From assembly GCA_011317545.1 (NCBI GenBank), contig WUJK01000004.1, positions 1,674,001 to 1,738,000 of the forward strand: 64,000 nucleotides of DNA. Reading direction: 5' to 3'. The translations under genes were made by a program, and so were the position numbers. Shown one piece after another: positions 49,772 to 60,110 of the stretch (the first letter of the stretch is position 1; every line of letters starts with the position of its first letter). Source of the stretch: Coniella vitis (Eukaryota > Ascomycota > Sordariomycetes > Diaporthales > Schizoparmaceae). The notes below the pieces were generated by a model. It did no database searches. It saw only the letters and a list, made by a program, of their open reading frames with translations, and was not told the DNA's origin.

Positions 49772-51883
49772 TCATAGCTTCGACGCAGGAGCGGCATTTC
49801 CCACGGCTGTGATTTCGTTATAAAGTAACCTATCGACAGAAGTTAGCTTACACAGATTATGAAGGAGGGAGAAAAACAAATAGATATTCTCCACGCCCTT
49901 TTCAAAAAGAACAAGAGAAGAGAGAGAGAAGGATGGAAGGGGAATTAAGAATAACAACAACAGCAGCAGCAGCAGCAACATACGTGGTCAAAAAGTCAGC
50001 ATAGTCCTCGCCCGTCACCTGGCCCGAGAAATACTGAGCAGCCAAGTGGAACTTGTTGCCCTGCGGCGCCTTGTGCGCCAGCTCGTCCGTCTGCTCCTTG
50101 AGAAGCTTCAGCGCGTACGCTTTGTCGACGCGTTTGCCCTCGGCGGTTGTCACGCCGTGGCGGACCCATTGCCAGAGCTGGCTGCGGGATACTTCGGCTG
50201 TTGCTGCGTCTTCCCTGTTTTGTTTGTTTTTAATCTTGTCAGTTTTTGTTTTTTCTCGGTTTGGTTTGGTTTGGCTTGGCTTGGTTTGGCTTGGCTTATC
50301 GTGGATGTGGACTGGATGGGTCCCACTTACATGAGATAGTTGATGGGCACGCAGCCAATGCCCCTTATCCAGGCCTCCATGTAGCCGAGGCCAATGTTGA
50401 GGTTTTTCCGGATCCCTTGCTCGGTGATCTTGCCGGGCACGTTCATGTTCAAGAGATCGTTCTGGCCAATGACGACGTCTTCACGGCGTTTGAAGAGCTG
50501 GTTGGGTGTAGGCATGTTTTGGTTGAAGATTTCAGTGGCAATGGGTGCCAGGGCTGGGTGGGCAACCCATGTGCTGTAAGTTTTGATACATATTTGTGGT
50601 TAGTTTTGTGAGAAATAGGCCTTTGATTGGGATCTTTTTCGTTGGTAATTCAGAGGAGAAGGGTTAAAAAAAAAAAAAAAAAAAAAACAAGACTTACCCA
50701 TCGTGTCCAGCACGCACCTCGCGCAACTTGTCAGCCCGCACGCCCTCCATGGCCTTGTCATTGGCCTCCTTGTCGTCCTTGATGGGGATCTGCGCGGCCA
50801 TGCCACCCATGGCATGCACTCCCCGCTTGTGGCAGGTCTGGATGAGCAGCTTGACGTAGGCATCCATAAAGGGCACCGTCATGGTGACGGCGCTGCGGTC
50901 GGGCAGGACAAAGTTGCTGTTTTGGCGGAACTTCTTGATGACGCTGAAAATGTAGTCCCAGCGGCCGCAGTTGAGGCCGCTCGAGTGGTCGCGCAGCTCG
51001 TAGATGATCTCGTCCATCTCAAAGGCGGCCAGGATGGTCTCGATGAGGACGGTGCCGCGGATGGTGCCGCGGGGCATGCCGATCGAGTCCTGGGCGAGGT
51101 TGAAGACGTCGTTCCACAGGCGCGCCTCGAGGTGCGACTCCATCTTGGGCAGGTAAAAGTAGGGGCCAAAGCCCAGCTTGACGAGCTGGAAGGCGTTGTG
51201 GTAAAAGTACAGGCCAAAGTCGAAGAGGGAGCCCGAGATGGGCTCGCCGTCGACCGTGACGTGCTTCTCGTCGAGGTGCCAGCCTCGTGGGCGCACAATG
51301 AGCGTCGGCAGCGTCCGGTCGGTCCGCAGTCTGTATTCCTTGCTGCCTTGCTTGAAATCGACCTGGCGTCGGTTGGCGTCGTAGAGGTTTACTTGCCCAT
51401 TGATCATGTTGTCCCATGTTGGAGCAGAAGAGTCTGTTGTCAAGGGGTTGTTTGGCTTTCTGTCAGCTGGTGATGGATTCTTTTTCTGATCATAGAAAAA
51501 GAAAGGAAAAACAAGAACATACCCTCAAAATCCGCCATATACGTCCACACGTCCGAGTTGAGGGCATTCACAACCATCTTGCGGTCCGTGGGGCCCGTGA
51601 TCTCGACACGGCGGTCCACCAGGCCTGGCGCGGGGGGGGCGCCCTTCCAGGTGGCATTGTCGCGAATGTGCTTGGTCTCTGGCAGGAAGTCGGGCAGGGT
51701 GCCCTTGTCGAGCTCGGCCTGGCGGGCCTTGCGGCGCTCCAGCAGCTGCTTGCGTGTGTTGTTGAAGGAGCGGTGCAGCAGGGCCAGGAAGGCCAGGGCC
51801 TCGGGGGTCAGGATCTTGCGGTGCTCGTCCTGGACGGTGCCGAGGACGTTGACGCCCTGAAGGATGCTCTCGGTGGAGGCCAT
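49772..51883 (-). CDS. acuE: Malate synthase, peroxisomal (glyoxylate cycle)
   Basis: The predicted product is 542 aa, the usual length for the A-type eukaryotic enzyme. Five exons: 51883-51523, 51433-50698, 50573-50331, 50214-49984 and 49829-49772. All introns have GTATGT or GTAAGT donors. The enzyme condenses glyoxylate and acetyl-CoA to malate, letting the fungus grow on acetate, fatty acids or ethanol. The family signature RDHSSGLNCGRWDYIF is at 268-283. VRPRGWH (168-173) supplies the conserved arginine, GHDGTWVAHP spans 363-372, and MEDAATAE (from 447) carries the presumed catalytic aspartate. The protein ends in SKL, a canonical PTS1 peroxisome import signal. Intron 2 contains a T-rich tract and intron 4 a short CTG-type repeat on the coding strand. 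The start at 51883 is the first ATG and gives the normal N-terminus. Frames of up to 256 codons on the plus strand are antisense shadows. Confidence 0.97.
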
Positions 51884-52079
51884 GCTGGCTGGCTGCTTGC
51901 TGGGTATATCGCAAAGAGGGGTTGTGATGGTTGATGATGATGATGATGATCTTGAACGGCGTGTTTGACGTGCTCCGCAGACCACTAGTCGCGGATTCCT
52001 CTTGCTTTACAGAGACACACAATGGTTCAGGTAATAATCCTGGTGTCGTTGGCGGGCTTCCTCTGGGTGGGCGCCGGTA

Positions 52080-52096
52080 TTATATAACATATATGT
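52080..52096 (-). promoter_or_regulatory. Candidate TATA element of malate synthase
   Basis: An A/T-only stretch reading TATATGTTATATAA on the minus strand, about 200 bases upstream of the malate synthase start codon. Motif match and spacing only. I did not find a convincing acetate-regulator or carbon-catabolite site pair by eye. Confidence 0.3.
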
Positions 52097-52391
52097 AGCA
52101 GCTGTGTGGGCTTTACCGCATCAGTCCTGGTATATCCGTTTGTCCGCCAGGGCCGCGCAAGAGTCGTAGAAGATGTTAGCAGCAACGGGCGACGATCCAA
52201 GGACAAGAACGTGGCGGTTGGAGAAATGCTAGTTCCGTGTCCGAATGCTGGAGACAATGACGACGGGAGTTGACCGAGAGGGTGTCTCGTCTCGATGGTC
52301 CGTCTGTATATAATCCTGTCCTGCCCCCAGAATACCAAAAGTATGACGAGGATCCAACAGCCCAAACAGGCGGGCCGAGGTTAGCGCTTGT

Positions 52392-52437
52392 CAGTCAGCC
52401 AGCCAGCCAGCCAGTCAGTCAGTCAGTCAGTCAGTCA
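52392..52437. repeat. CAGC/CAGT tetranucleotide repeat
   Basis: A run of CAGC units switches to CAGT units, giving about eleven tetramers in all. It lies about 500 bases upstream of malate synthase. Confidence 0.85.
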
Positions 52438-53366
52438 CTGGGCAATTCCAATGCAATGCCAAAATTGCCAATGCCCAATTTGCCAGTGTGACTGCGACTG
52501 CCAATGCTGCTGGTGGACCTTTGCTTCGAGTTCCCCAGGGCCGGCCGTTGTCGGTAACAGCTCGGCTAAGATGGAAACAAAGGGCGCGCGGGGTCAGATG
52601 ATTGGCGTGTTTCTTGTCCTTGACCTTGAGCTTGGCCTTGTTCGTCGCAAGGCTTGTTTGCTTGGTGCTGGTGCTGGTGCTTTGCTGTTGCTTTGGGCGG
52701 CACAGGGTTGCTTGCCTGCCTTTTTGACATGTGAGCGTCAGTCTGCATCTCGGCCTGGGGGAAGGTTTGGGGTTTCTGGGGGCCAGGGAAAGGGTTCGTG
52801 CGGAGAGAGGGATGGGGGACAATGTCGCGGCAAAGTACCGTGGCCAAGCCCAAGGACATACAATTACAGTGCGATCCAAACGTGGTGGTATACTTGCACG
52901 ATACCAGCCATCAACAACTCTCATCAAGTCATTCCAAGGTGCGCAAAGGGAGCAAGCATGTGCCTTTCCGTTCCGTCTTGCGCTGATAGGTAGCAGCACC
53001 CTCTATATTTATACGAAAGCCCGCAAAGAGACCTCCTCTATATATGCTGCATTCCCTTTTCTGTTTTTTTCTTTCTTTCTTTTCTTTTTTCCCCTTTTAT
53101 ATTATAGGGAAAATACACCAAGCCCTCATATCTTAGTATTGCACTCTTGCAGACCAAAAAGAAACCCCCCCGTGGCCGATATCGTATCTCGGCAACGGCA
53201 ACGGAGGACGGAGCGCGCCGTATGCAGAGTGCTGCAGCACTATTATGTATACCAACGCCCCCCGGCCACCTCCACTGCCCTCCGCTCTGCCGAAAACTAG
53301 ACTCGACTCCAGAAAAAAAGAATACTTACAATCATGTACCCTTGTACCCAGGTACCTACGTAGCTC

Positions 53367-53382
53367 TACATAGTACATAGTA
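53367..53382. repeat. Overlapping pair of TACATAGTA motifs
   Basis: Two direct copies overlap by two bases (53367-53375 and 53374-53382), forming TACATAGTACATAGTA. They lie between malate synthase and the kinase gene. Confidence 0.9.
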
Positions 53383-54455
53383 CTACGCTCCACAGTCTCC
53401 GTTTTTAGCAGGTGCCGAGGTCGACCCTCTGTTGCCGACATTTCCCGCCCCGCTCGGTTTGCGCTGACTTGGCTCGCTGGCAACCCGATATTTCTCTGCG
53501 GGCACATCCACCAGCCAAGCGAGCATCTCCAGAAAAGATCGGCTTCCTTTTTGGGGGGTTTCACTATGAGGCAGTGCATGATACAGTGCACTGGCTTGTC
53601 AATTTCAATGAGAAGTATATTTCTTACCGATTTTGCCTATCGTTTGCATGAGCTCTTCTTGGGCTCGTCCTCCTCCTTTCCTACATTGTCGCCCGCCCAT
53701 CCACCCACACAGCCCACAAACTATCATTACAGTAAAATAAAAAGACAAACACGCCCATGCAAGCTTGATGCTGTCGCAGCGCCCAATGCCAAACACAGCC
53801 AATCATCCTCTTCCTCCCTTCCTTTCGAGTATACACATCAGAACAACACATACACAACTGCACATCCATCCCTTTTCCTTCCTCCCGCAATCACTGCCCG
53901 CAACGACCCTCTTCATACGGCTGAAATCCTAGCAACATGCCCTTGTGATGATGTTCTTTCCGAGCTCACTCGCTGTTGGTGACTCGTGTCTAAACTTCCA
54001 TGTGCTTGCTCATTGTCTTCATCATCCAAGTCGTCCTCGCCTGTCCAATCCGAGCATCTCCCAGTTTCCAACCATATAAAGCTATGTTGATGTCTTCGTA
54101 CACATTATCTAGACTCTGCCACAATAGATTGGCTTCCGCGGTTGTATAAAAAGGATTGTTTCTCTTTGGTTCGAAATGCGCATAGGAATTTCGAATCCAT
54201 CCATATGTGCACGTGCGTGCAGACGTTCGCCCTGAAGGTTTTAAAAAAAAAAGAAGAAGAAGAAGAAAAAAAAAAAAAGGGAAGGCTGTCACTTTTCTGC
54301 AAAGCGCCATCAAGGTGCCATTTCCTTCTTCACCAGCCCGGAGTCACAGGCTCGAGTAGGCCGCACAACTTGCCTTCATCCGGACCGGTTTCAGCAGCCA
54401 AAGACCAAGCGGACCTCGCTGGCTGCTACCCAAGTGACGCCGACAAGATCTCTGG

Positions 54456-57400
54456 CTACGAGTTGAGAGTCTTGATCATCATCTTGGACTTGCGTTCATC
54501 TTGCACCAAAATGTTGCGGCTCGAAAACACCCCGTGCATCGTATCCACAACCTTGTGGAAGCTGCTGGCGGCTCCCTTTTCTTGCGTAAAGCGAATGATG
54601 CTCAAGTGGTTGCGTTTGCCATGTTCAATCACAGTGATGATTTCCACTGCAAAATGGACTTCCTTGATTTGCAAGACTATATCCAATAGATCAAAAGAAG
54701 AACTAGTCAGTTCACCATCTCATTCACTGTACCAATAAGAAAATGTTTGAGCTTATAGGCTTTCCACTCACAGTTCTTGTTGCTCACCCGGGCAAACACA
54801 ACGTTACGGTCCTTGTCGACTTGGATATCCCGCATTCCCCACTTGCGCCACTCCCGCAGCAGGATAGTAACCTCCTGTCTGGCGCGGCGGCACGAGATTT
54901 GTAGACAGAGATAGCGCATCGCTGGTCGAACACGGAACAGGCGCGCAAGCCAGTTTTGCTGCGGCTCAATCTGCCGCGCGTTGCTGGTGTTGCTGGTGTT
55001 GCTGTTGATGCCTTGGTGCGTCAACTCTCCAGGCAGCGGGCGCTCACTATCCGAGCCGACAGATAATCTCTCTTGTCCATGGGGTGCAACTGGTGGCAGT
55101 CAGTAAGTAACCTATGAGAAAAGTAAAAGAAAGAGAGAGAAAAAAAGACAAAAGAAGATATAATGAGAAAAAGAAAAAGAGAGAAACGACCAGGACAAAT
55201 CCCTTTGGTTCAAGACTGACCTGCCAGAGACAAGCGGTGAAAATTCTTTTGACTTGATTTCCAGAACATGATACTCTTCATCTTCGATGCCTGCGCACTT
55301 GGGGCAAGCGGTGTCGAGGTGGTCGCTGTCGCCGGGGCGAATCTCGTGGGAGGCTCGACAAAATGTGCACTCTGCTTCCTTCCATCGTTATCCGCCACAA
55401 CGTCAGCCATAGCTGTCATGTCACCCTTGGAGCTCGCCTTGGAGACCCGGTGGAACCACAAAGAGAACTTCTTCTTCGGACCAATGGACGAGCCATGGCT
55501 GCTCGAACGATCATGCTTGAAAGACTCTTCAGGTGGCTTTTGCAGCTCATCACAGGGCTTAGACGTGTTTGAAGAGTGTTCAGACTTGTCCCACTTCTGG
55601 ACGTCTGCTGAGCCACTGATAGTCTGGGGGACTTTCTTGCGCACATTGAGCGGGGCCGGCATAGATACTGAATTTCTAGCCTTACTGCTACTGGGTGACT
55701 CGACGATACGGATGGTATTCTCGGTCCTGGCTAGCAACTCAAGGTCCCTGTTGACATTGGGTGTCGGAAAAGGCGTGGCAAGACTAGGTGTAGGCGCCGA
55801 CACAGTTCGAGCTTGTGCTTTAGTAGCGTGTGGACTTCCCTCGTGGATCGAAGGTAAACGCCTTGCCTCTCGTGGATAGTGTGCGTACACAGGTGCAGAC
55901 GTGGTCCGTCTTGAATGCTGCGAAAGGGGTTGCAGAGGAGGTACGCTTAGGGCAGCTTCTTGAGCATCTTGTTCGGCTCTGTGCGTGGGGCTTGTATATA
56001 ATCTGTCAACGCTCACTGGGTTGAGTCGCAGTGGGCTTGGGGCAAACTCAGACGGAGGCGTAGGAGGTAAAGGTCGCCAGTTCCATGGTACGGCGGCTTT
56101 ATGTGACGACTCAGAAGCCTGCTGGCTGGCGGAGGGGGTTCCAAAGTCAAGGCTGAAAGGCGTCAGACTCGAGGCTATGTTTCGATTGCCCATGTCGGAT
56201 GATGAACCAATGATGGAGCTGCCAAATGCATCATCGCAGTCTTTGGCGATGCTGTGACTAAATCGAACCATGTCCTCGTCATCAATGGAGCTTCCAGAGT
56301 GGCGATTGTCAACCAAGGCACGCGAAGTTGCAGTTGCTCCCTCCATGTATTGCACAGAATTTAGTAGCGAATCATTGCCGTTATGGGACACTTTCTTCTC
56401 TTGAGAAACGCTCCCAGAGCCAGTCGCCTCACGGCCAGAGCTTCTGCGACGAGGACTTCGTGCGGTGCTCTTTCGTAGGTTCGAGAAATCGATACCACGT
56501 TTGTTTCTTGGCTTGACGAGCAACGAGGAATTTCGGCGGCGATTGGTAGGGAGGGAGTTCATGGAGCTTAGTGGCGACTGGGCGTAATTGACTGCCCGAG
56601 AATGAAGCGACGAGTTTAGACGTCTCCGTGTTTTCGACGGAACCGTGCTAGAGGCAATGCTTCTCGCATCTCCTGGCTCCAGCTTTTCGCGGTGGATGGT
56701 GATCTTTGCGTGACTGGCCTGTCCGAAAGCGAGGTCGCGCGACGCATGGTACGGATCATAACTTCGAATCGTTGCCTCGGCTTCAATGTCAGCCACTGTT
56801 GAGATGGCTGTGAAGCGAGACGGCGTCCGTCCATGGGTATAGAACTCGCGCGTTGAGACCCGAGTTGCCCATGCCTGCGGCCGCAGCAAGTGGTGGTAGT
56901 CACTTGAAGAGTGAGGTAGATCTGGATCGTAGTTTTCCAGCAAACGCTCGCGTCGAGCTGCCAACAAGTGGTAAAACAGCTTCTTCTCATTGGGCCCCTT
57001 GCTGGTGAGCTTGGCCTTGATATCCTTGAGATCGGACGAGTGCCACATGGCACGCAACTGGCGCAGGATCTGAGCATCAATGTCACGAGGGTTGATCAAA
57101 GCGTCCGTCGATCTTGCCTTCATGTCGACTGGCTGCTTCCGGTGATTCTCAAAGCCCGGCTTCTTGTCATACTTTTTGATCAAGGGGTGCTCCCACATCT
57201 CTGCAATGGAGATGCGCTTGTCTGGGTCCACCACCAGTATCCGTCGAATCAGATCCTTGGCGTCGCTGCTGAACTCCTCGGGCATGGTATAAATACCCCT
57301 CTTGGACAGCGACAGTATCGTTGGCAAGTGGGGGTCATCAAAGGGAAGCCTCTGAGCTAGCATGGCATATAGAATCACGCCCATGCTCCAAACGTCCACC

Positions 57401-58464
57401 TTGTCGCCACGGTAGGTCCTGGATTTCAGCAGCTCCGGTGCAGCATAATGGGGGCTGCCACAAGCAGTGCGCAGGTTCTGGTCATTCTGATGGAGTGCAG
57501 CCATGCCGAAATCGATGATTTTCACATCTCCTTCATCCGACAGTAAGATATTTTCGGGCTTCAGGTCGCGGTGACAGATGTTGAATGAGTGGCAATACTC
57601 CATGGCACACATCATCTGCCTAAACACGTAGACAGTGTCATGCTCGCCCAGGGGTCCGTACTTGTTGATCCACGTGAACATGTCTCGTGATTCACAGTAC
57701 TCGAGTATGAGGTATCTGTCAAGTTTGCGTGTGTTAGGAGAAGGTATCTATCAGAACGCACATTGTACAAACGCCAGGACTTACATCTCGTTACGGTTTT
57801 CCCAGACATCGAGGATTCGGATGATGTTTGGATGCTCGATGAGTTTCATGATGGCTATCTCGCGTTCAACCGTTACAGGAAGGCGTCGGACGCCATCTTC
57901 TTCTTCTGGCTGATGTTTCTCAAGCCTGTCGAGCTGTGCAATACTGCCAGCTTGCGACAAGGATGCTGTTCTCTTGGAGATGATCTTGACCGCAACAGAC
58001 TGTTTGGTGAGGCGATGACGAGCTAGGCGGACCCGCGCTGACGAACCCTTGCCCAAAGTCTTGCCCAGCTGCCATGGGCCGATGTAGTGCTTCACGGTTC
58101 CGTCAGCAGCGGTCTCGCTGGCAGCTGAGGCGGCTGACATTTGCGAGGTGCGCCGCGAGGCATGTCGGTCCTGTGACGGACGCGAAATGGTCGAGGATGC
58201 TCGAGGGTCGGTTGGCCGCTGAGATGCGCTCTTAGTCGATCTCTTTGGCTTGGCCCATCCTTTGGTATCCTGGGTCTCGACAGAGTTGTTTTCTTTGCTT
58301 TCCTGTCGGCTGGTGCCAGCACGATGGGATCGACTCTTAGTAGATCCATGGTTGGCGCGCTTGGGATTCTCGCCCAATGGGGTACGAGACAATGAGTGCT
58401 TGACAGCGTGACGGGGGTCCATGTTGGCGCTGCTTAAGGATGGTGGAGGAGGAGGGGTCGGCAT
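54456..58464 (-). CDS. GIN4: Gin4/Hsl1-type (Nim1-related) Ser/Thr kinase
   Basis: The predicted product is 1237 aa. Four exons: 58464-57785, 57715-55221, 55089-54772 and 54676-54456. The kinase domain is at about 129-420: glycine loop LGKGSSARV (137-145), catalytic lysine K160 in VAVK, HRDLKPEN from H275, DFG at 295-297 and GSPHYAAPE in the activation segment. An Ala/Leu-rich segment with QILRQLRAMWH follows. Next is a long Ser/Arg-rich disordered middle, and then a KA1-type lipid-binding C-terminus built from exons 3 and 4 (IKEVHFAVEI, RFTQEKGAASSFHKVVD). These bud-neck or septin-associated kinases restrain Swe1/Wee1, organise septins and couple growth to mitotic entry. The first ATG gives MPTPPPPP; an ATG 14 codons later (MDPRHAV, 58422) has a better context and could be used instead. 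Family membership is secure; Gin4 versus Hsl1 naming is not resolved. Confidence 0.92.
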
Positions 58465-59899
58465 CTCTTAGCACATGGTACGAGTGTTGGAATGAATGGA
58501 CTTGAGGAGTGGACTTTTGCGTGAGGCGTAGGGAAAAGAGGCGCCGCCGCCCAGTGCACGAATGCACAGTAGGTTGAAGAGTGTTTGGTGCTGGGTCGCT
58601 GAAGCGCTGCACACTGGTAAGAGGGGATGAGCAAGAAGCGCAGAGTAGGGGAGATGATGCAATGGTGAAGGCGCTCGTAGACGGCCCGAGAAGGACGGTG
58701 GTCTTGGTGGCGTGGCAGTCGAGGGGCCGTGGCTGTGGCCGTGATGTTGTTTTCCCCAGGCAATGTCTGAGCCTGGTCGCCCGCTGTGGCGTGCGGTGCG
58801 TGGACGAGAAGAAGAGCTAATCAAGGCAGTAGGGTTCTCTAAATTCCGACTTTATGGGAAAGCCTGAAGCAATTCGTCCATAATCAAACTGTCAACAAAA
58901 AGAAAGATGGAGGATGGCGACTCGAGCAGAGGCCAAAGGGTGGTTTTGCTTGGTAGGCGTGGAGAAGCATACAAGGCCTGCTTCCAGCATGGCGAGTCCT
59001 GTAGGCGAAAATTGGAAAAGGGCAGGGAGGCACACTGGCTCCATGGTCCCAGGCAGCCAACCCTGCAGACAGCTCCTGCCCATTGATAGTTGACGGCTAA
59101 AGTACCATGTACAGCGACTAGGCAGGTCCAGCATGATGGCAGGCAGGGCAGCGATCGAGGCCTTCTTCGGCTGTTCCAGGGGTTCCAGGGGTTTCAACGG
59201 CAGCCGAATAAACGCATCATCTCATTCCAAGACATTCTGCTCATACCAGCCAGCAATTGGGCCATGCAACCATCCTCGCCCAGGTGCTTCTGACGGTCAC
59301 CTACGTCGTGCAGAAGCTGTCACTAAGAGGCTGCCAGGAGCAGAGTATGGAGAAGTAATGTACCCTATCGATGTGTTGCTACAACAGCTTTAGTGGCGAA
59401 GGAGACAGAATCCAGCAGTGTTGGCAAATTGCTGCCTCGGATGTGCTTGCGCAGATGGATGTGCAGCGGCAATCAAGGGCGTGCCCAAATGCAGGTACAC
59501 AAGTCATTCTCCACCCAACCAAATGTGAGAAAGTGAACCCTGCATATCAGTAGCGATCGAGAGACCTTGGATAGCAAAAGCATCTTGTCTTCCAAAGCCC
59601 AGCACCATGGCTCGAATACTTGGAAATTGGTGTACCGAATCCACCCCGATTACAGGAGACAAAAATACGCCGCGAATACAATCAAACAAAGGCCAGATAA
59701 CACCCTCCTGGTTGAGGGAATCGATTGCGGGTCTAGGAGGCCTGTCAAGCCATAATGCTCATGTAGCAAGGGCGAGGAACCCGAGCGGCTTATGTTTTCA
59801 ATAGCCAAACTGTGCCCACTTTCCAAGGAATGTCGTTGAATTAACCCCATGACGCTGACTCAGCATTCAACATCCCCGCGGCTCCAGCTCCACCCAATT

Positions 59900-59915
59900 T
59901 ACATAGTACATAGTA
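59900..59915. repeat. Overlapping pair of TACATAGTA motifs upstream of smc5
   Basis: Two direct copies overlap by two bases (59900-59908 and 59907-59915), the same arrangement as at 53367-53382. The pair ends 195 bases before the smc5 start codon, making it the copy closest to a start codon in the window. Confidence 0.9.
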
Positions 59916-59945
59916 CAGTGGTGCCGTGCCAACTGCCAGGCGGGG

Positions 59946-59951
59946 ACGCGT
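59946..59951. promoter_or_regulatory. Candidate MluI cell-cycle box (ACGCGT)
   Basis: One palindromic ACGCGT lies 160 bases upstream of smc5. This is the binding word of MBF-type G1/S regulators in yeasts. A single hexamer occurs by chance many times in 64 kb, and about ten other copies are scattered in this window, so support is weak. Confidence 0.25.
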
Positions 59952-60110
59952 CGACCGCGTTCTGCCGCTGGCTGCCCCCACGCATCTTCGTCCACGAGCC
60001 CTTCTTCGACGTCACCTACCAGTGTATCCACATACACAGACTGCTGGAACCCCGGCTTTGCGCGTCTCAACTCCACTGCAGACCTGAGCCGTCAGGCTTG
60101 AGGCGCAAAC

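Larger units (their letters stand above)
51884..54455. other. Intergenic region: malate synthase promoter and kinase 3' end
   Basis: Both neighbours are on the minus strand. The part near 51884-52300 should be the malate synthase promoter and leader. The part near 54000-54455 should be the kinase 3' untranslated region. Between them are a CAGC/CAGT tandem repeat and one TACATAGTA pair. No gene is supported by the open frames here, the longest of which is about 200 codons and compositionally poor. Confidence 0.5.
58465..60110. other. Divergent promoter region between kinase and smc5
   Basis: A 1.6 kb stretch between two genes transcribed away from each other. It holds no supported open frame, one overlapping TACATAGTA pair at 59900-59915 and one ACGCGT hexamer at 59946-59951. 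Both flanking genes act in the cell cycle, so shared control is possible but unproven. Confidence 0.5.

Noticed and set aside
50703..51473. 256-codon plus-strand frame
   Set aside because: It is the antisense of malate synthase exon 2; the minus-strand protein is unmistakable.
59946..59951. A strong claim of MBF control of smc5 from one ACGCGT
   Set aside because: About ten ACGCGT words occur across the window, close to or below chance, so one site alone is not evidence. It is kept only as a weak candidate.
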